A program made the translations under genes and the position numbers. Below, piece after piece: positions 24,198 to 26,549 of a DNA stretch of 26,549 nt (positions within the stretch are counted from its first letter, which is position 1; each line of letters begins with the position of its first letter). The stretch comes from CAUZEO01 sp963578625. GTDB taxonomy: Bacteria > Verrucomicrobiota > Kiritimatiellia > SLOV01. Under the pieces are notes generated by a model that was not told the DNA's origin, ran no database searches, and worked only from the letters and a program-made list of their open reading frames with translations. Location of the stretch: contig CAUZEO010000029.1 in NCBI GenBank assembly GCA_963578625.1, positions 1 to 26,549 of the forward strand, written 5' to 3'.

Positions 24198-25865
24198 TTA
24201 CCACCGCCCCAGATGCTCCATGCTCTTGCGCACATCCTCCAGGGTTTCGACTTCGAGATAGAGTATTGCGCCCGGTGAATATCGATGCCAGAGGTGGACA
24301 AAGCCTTCCAGCCCGACCAGGCCGCCAGCCACTCCCAAGGGGTAATGTGCCTGCCGCCCGCCTTCCGGAAGGTCCACCGCGTCGTGGAAATGGATGGACC
24401 GGATGTGAGAACCAAGCGAAACGAACCAGTCCGGTACTGTCATGGTTGAAGCCAGGGGGCCGTTTGTCAGCGCATGGCCGACGTCGAATGTAAAGAAAAC
24501 GCCGGAACCGGGAATTTCACCGTGGAGATGTTTGAGCCGTGATTCAAGATTCCCACGGAACCAGAACAGGTGGCCGATCTGGATTCCCAGCATATGTTCT
24601 TCGAGCGAGTCGGGGTACTGCAACGGATCCAGCCAGTGTGTATTTTCCAGGTCGATACGGATCCCGGCCAGCCAGTACCCGCTGAACGCGTCTGCCATGG
24701 TGTCGATGATTGCCTGGGCGGTTGATGTTGGGGAACCGTCTTCCGGGTCAAAGAGTTCGCGGTCGTCCCATATGGGCAGGTGCGAAGTGACCGAAGCCGC
24801 ACCGGCGTCCTTGCAGATCTTTACCTCGTGCTCGATGGTGGATCCATTCAGCAGGTTCCCACTTGGATCGATCTGCGGATTACTGCCATGGATGCTCAGG
24901 ATCTGAAGTGTCTTCGCATCCATCCAGCCCCGCAGGTTCGTGACCGCCTTCGCGGCGCCGAGCGCCTCAACGACCCTTGGCGTCCACTTGCACTGTGCAT
25001 AGCGCAAGGCGCACTCGGTGAGCAGGCCGGCAAAGTCCTGCGCGCTGCCCGGGTTGCCGGGAGCACAGCCCAGGCAACTTTGGAACTGCTCGATTGCGTC
25101 CGGACTGACGAGAGAGACGGTGTAGTGCGCGCGGCGCAGATCATCACCGTCGAACTCGAAAATATCGAAACCTGGGCGATGGGATCCGGGCTTGAACGGA
25201 TCGATGGCCTCAACCAGGTGATTCTGTGTTTGCGCTATGAGGTGGTGCTCGCAACGATGTCCGTGGCCCGAGATCAAGTGGCGTGCCCCGCTTTCCGCAA
25301 GCCGGGCCAGAAGGCGTTCGGCACCGGGTGGGTCCAACGCTTCGACATAATAGTGTGAGAAAAGAATCTTCGGCATCTCGAGGTAGCGCAGAGAAACCTC
25401 CTGCAACCAACGGTCCTCCAATTCGTCCAGCGTGCCCATGGCGGTGTCGAATCCGATGAACGCAACTCCTTCCATGGAAAACGCAAAGCGAAGCGGTTCT
25501 TGCAGGAGGGCAACGTCGACATTTCCCCGCAGAAGGTGCACGGGCATGTCCAGTGATCCGAACAGGCCGGATACCCACGAGAAGTCTTCGGTTGCAGCCG
25601 CGGACGCGAGGATCGTGTCGCCGCCCGGGTGCAGGTGGCCCGGTTCTGCGTCGTTGCATCGCCGGGTGTCTGCTTCCGGACTAATTAAATCCCCGGCGAA
25701 AATAACAAATGCCGGCCGGTGAGCCTTCACCGCATCGAGGGCAGCGCGAAGGTAGCCCGCCCTCTCATCCTCGGGATGTTCGATGTGCGCATCGGTAATG
25801 ACGGCGAATCGCAGCCTGCGATCTCGCGCGGCTCCCTCTCGTTCCCCAGCGTTTGAATCATCCAT
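24198..25865 (-). CDS. Fusion: calcineurin-like metallophosphoesterase + xylose-isomerase-like TIM barrel
   Basis: A 555-residue protein. The N-terminal half (~18-265) is a metallophosphoesterase: D25-x-H27 (VITDAHIEH), GD59 (FAGDL), SH170-171 (ILFSHYY) and GHGH200-203. The usual GNH[DE] motif reads GNVD (114-117), so its His is replaced by Val. The C-terminal half (~270-550) resembles sugar-phosphate isomerase/epimerase (AP-endonuclease-2) barrels: ALRYAQCKWTPRVVEALG, IRIDLENTHWLDP, VFFTFDVGHAL and IRSIHFHDAV, with His/Asp/Glu at plausible metal sites. No signal peptide is visible. ATG 25865 is the first Met before the domain; no Shine-Dalgarno sequence is evident. It may release phosphate from, and isomerise, a sugar phosphate. 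It appears to be a single-gene unit. Confidence 0.88.
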   Translation of the reverse strand: MDDSNAGEREGAARDRRLRFAVITDAHIEHPEDERAGYLRAALDAVKAHRPAFVIFAGDLISPEADTRRCNDAEPGHLHPGGDTILASAAATEDFSWVSGLFGSLDMPVHLLRGNVDVALLQEPLRFAFSMEGVAFIGFDTAMGTLDELEDRWLQEVSLRYLEMPKILFSHYYVEALDPPGAERLLARLAESGARHLISGHGHRCEHHLIAQTQNHLVEAIDPFKPGSHRPGFDIFEFDGDDLRRAHYTVSLVSPDAIEQFQSCLGCAPGNPGSAQDFAGLLTECALRYAQCKWTPRVVEALGAAKAVTNLRGWMDAKTLQILSIHGSNPQIDPSGNLLNGSTIEHEVKICKDAGAASVTSHLPIWDDRELFDPEDGSPTSTAQAIIDTMADAFSGYWLAGIRIDLENTHWLDPLQYPDSLEEHMLGIQIGHLFWFRGNLESRLKHLHGEIPGSGVFFTFDVGHALTNGPLASTMTVPDWFVSLGSHIRSIHFHDAVDLPEGGRQAHYPLGVAGGLVGLEGFVHLWHRYSPGAILYLEVETLEDVRKSMEHLGRW

Positions 25866-26123
25866 GATCTGACGTGCCGTCTACGGTCAAGGTAGCACAA
25901 TCCTGAAGCTTTTTCCGATCAGAAAACACTATATAGCACACGACGTAGGGATTTGTCTTTCCGCCATGCCAATCCTGATTAAAAAGGTCGGATTCGAGCA
26001 AGAAACTCGAGCAGGATCCATGCGCCGTCCGGACGGATCGTATCCTGCCATCCTACGCGAAAAGGTTGCCTGTATGCCCTTGCCGTGGCCCGACGATTCC
26101 GGGTTCTCCTGTGCCACGGCGGG
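25866..26123. other. Non-coding or decayed stretch
   Basis: Short frames exist on both strands, but none shows a recognisable domain, start context or family resemblance. I see no gene here. Confidence 0.4.
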
Positions 26124-26428
26124 CTACGGAATCTTCGCCAGGAAAAACCCCGCCTCGCCACTGATGTGAATCACAATATTCAAGATCTCGGCGTTGGCAA
26201 CAAAGCCTGTCAAAGGGATCCAGTTTCCGGTACTCATGCTCGTCCGGGCCCGCCGGTAACCATGGATTCAACCGTTTCTCTTATATTTCCGGTCCATTGC
26301 ATCGTGGTCCAATCCTCAAAATCATCTACCAGGTTGAATGACACCGCGCGCGTGATTCCCGGACACAAGCGCAGGCATATCGCAACGAGTGCAACCGACC
26401 TTAGACAGAGATAGCATCGCATTCGCAT
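26124..26428 (-). pseudogene. Frameshifted start of a small secreted protein
   Basis: ATG 26428 has GAGG 4 nt upstream. It encodes MRMRCYLCLRSVALVAICLR, a plausible signal peptide, then AVSFNLVDDFEDWTTMQWTG, before a TGA at 26234-26236. The frame one base over starts at an overlapping ATG (26237) and continues STGNWIPLTGFVANAEILNI to a TAG at 26124. DDFEDW after a signal peptide is typical of secreted lectin-like proteins of this type. A frameshifted remnant is favoured; two coupled short genes cannot be excluded. Confidence 0.4.
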
Positions 26429-26549
26429 ACGTCCTCGGCGTGTAGTGTGCAACCTGAGAAAGCTCAAGGACAAGGTGGGATAAGATATTCGCCTGGGCCG
26501 GGATTGCTTCAATATCCACGCGGCTGACATTTCGTCTGAACCTGGGGGT
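26322..26549 (-). other. Open frame entering from the right edge (possible gene 3' end)
   Basis: The minus-strand frame PRFRRNVSRVDIEAIPAQ, ILSHLVLELSQVAHYTPRTY, ANAMLSLSK is open from the window edge to a TGA at 26322-26324. The amphipathic helical pattern up to about 26400 looks protein-like and is reminiscent of alpha/alpha-barrel glycan enzymes such as unsaturated glucuronyl hydrolases. The tail after that is not. It overlaps the small secreted-protein frame, so one of the two must be decayed. Confidence 0.25.

Noticed and set aside
24300..24320. Further copy of the CTTCCAGCCCGACC repeat
   Set aside because: It lies within the TIM-barrel coding sequence and matches only about 14 bases; chance similarity in coding DNA.
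1..26549. CRISPR arrays, tRNA/rRNA genes, intact insertion sequences, riboswitches
   Set aside because: No regularly spaced repeats, no cloverleaf or rRNA-like segments, no transposase gene and no recognisable riboswitch core were seen on either strand.

Overview
The window looks like chromosomal accessory DNA from a PVC-superphylum bacterium (Verrucomicrobiota, Kiritimatiellota, Lentisphaerota or Planctomycetota). The evidence is a DUF1559-type pseudopilin beside a GntR/LacI regulator, a PEP-CTERM LamG protein, two FGly-type sulfatases, three DUF4091 proteins, two GH-like enzymes with a CxCxxC motif, and many short intergenic palindromes. Lineage is inferred from gene content only; no rRNA or housekeeping marker is present. 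It reads as a polysaccharide (probably sulfated glycan) utilisation island that grew by paralogue duplication.

Layout. 1-4865 (minus): GNAT acetyltransferase, amidohydrolase-like enzyme, sulfatase and a DUF4091 protein cut by the left edge, nearly without gaps until the last gene. 4866-5057: AT-rich divergent promoter region. 5058-6981 (plus): GntR/LacI-type regulator and pseudopilin. 6982-7415: hairpin and the head of a dead GH-like paralogue. 7416-11022 (minus): sulfatase and GH-like gene overlapping by 8 nt. 11023-11943: a rearrangement scar holding a truncated LamG gene and a truncated sulfatase head, a second broken copy of the divergent sulfatase/LamG junction. 11944-15049 (plus): three tandem secreted LamG paralogues. 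15386-23957 (minus): a two-LamG DUF4091 protein, a DUF4091 protein and a second GH-like gene. 24198-25865 (minus): a metallophosphoesterase/TIM-barrel fusion. 25866-26549: decayed coding scraps.

How it may work together (inference): the regulator senses a sugar ligand and controls the divergent sulfatase operon and the pseudopilin. Secreted LamG and DUF4091 proteins bind or cut glycans outside the cytoplasm. The sulfatases and GH-like enzymes have no visible signal peptide and would act on imported or periplasm-leaked oligosaccharides. No transporter, sulfatase-maturation enzyme, tRNA, rRNA, CRISPR array or intact transposase is visible.

Most noteworthy: the duplicated and reciprocally truncated sulfatase/LamG junction (about 10.87-12.28 kb); a ~37-bp palindromic repeat placed as inverted pairs upstream of two DUF4091 paralogues; and the metallophosphoesterase/TIM-barrel fusion with a substituted motif III histidine.
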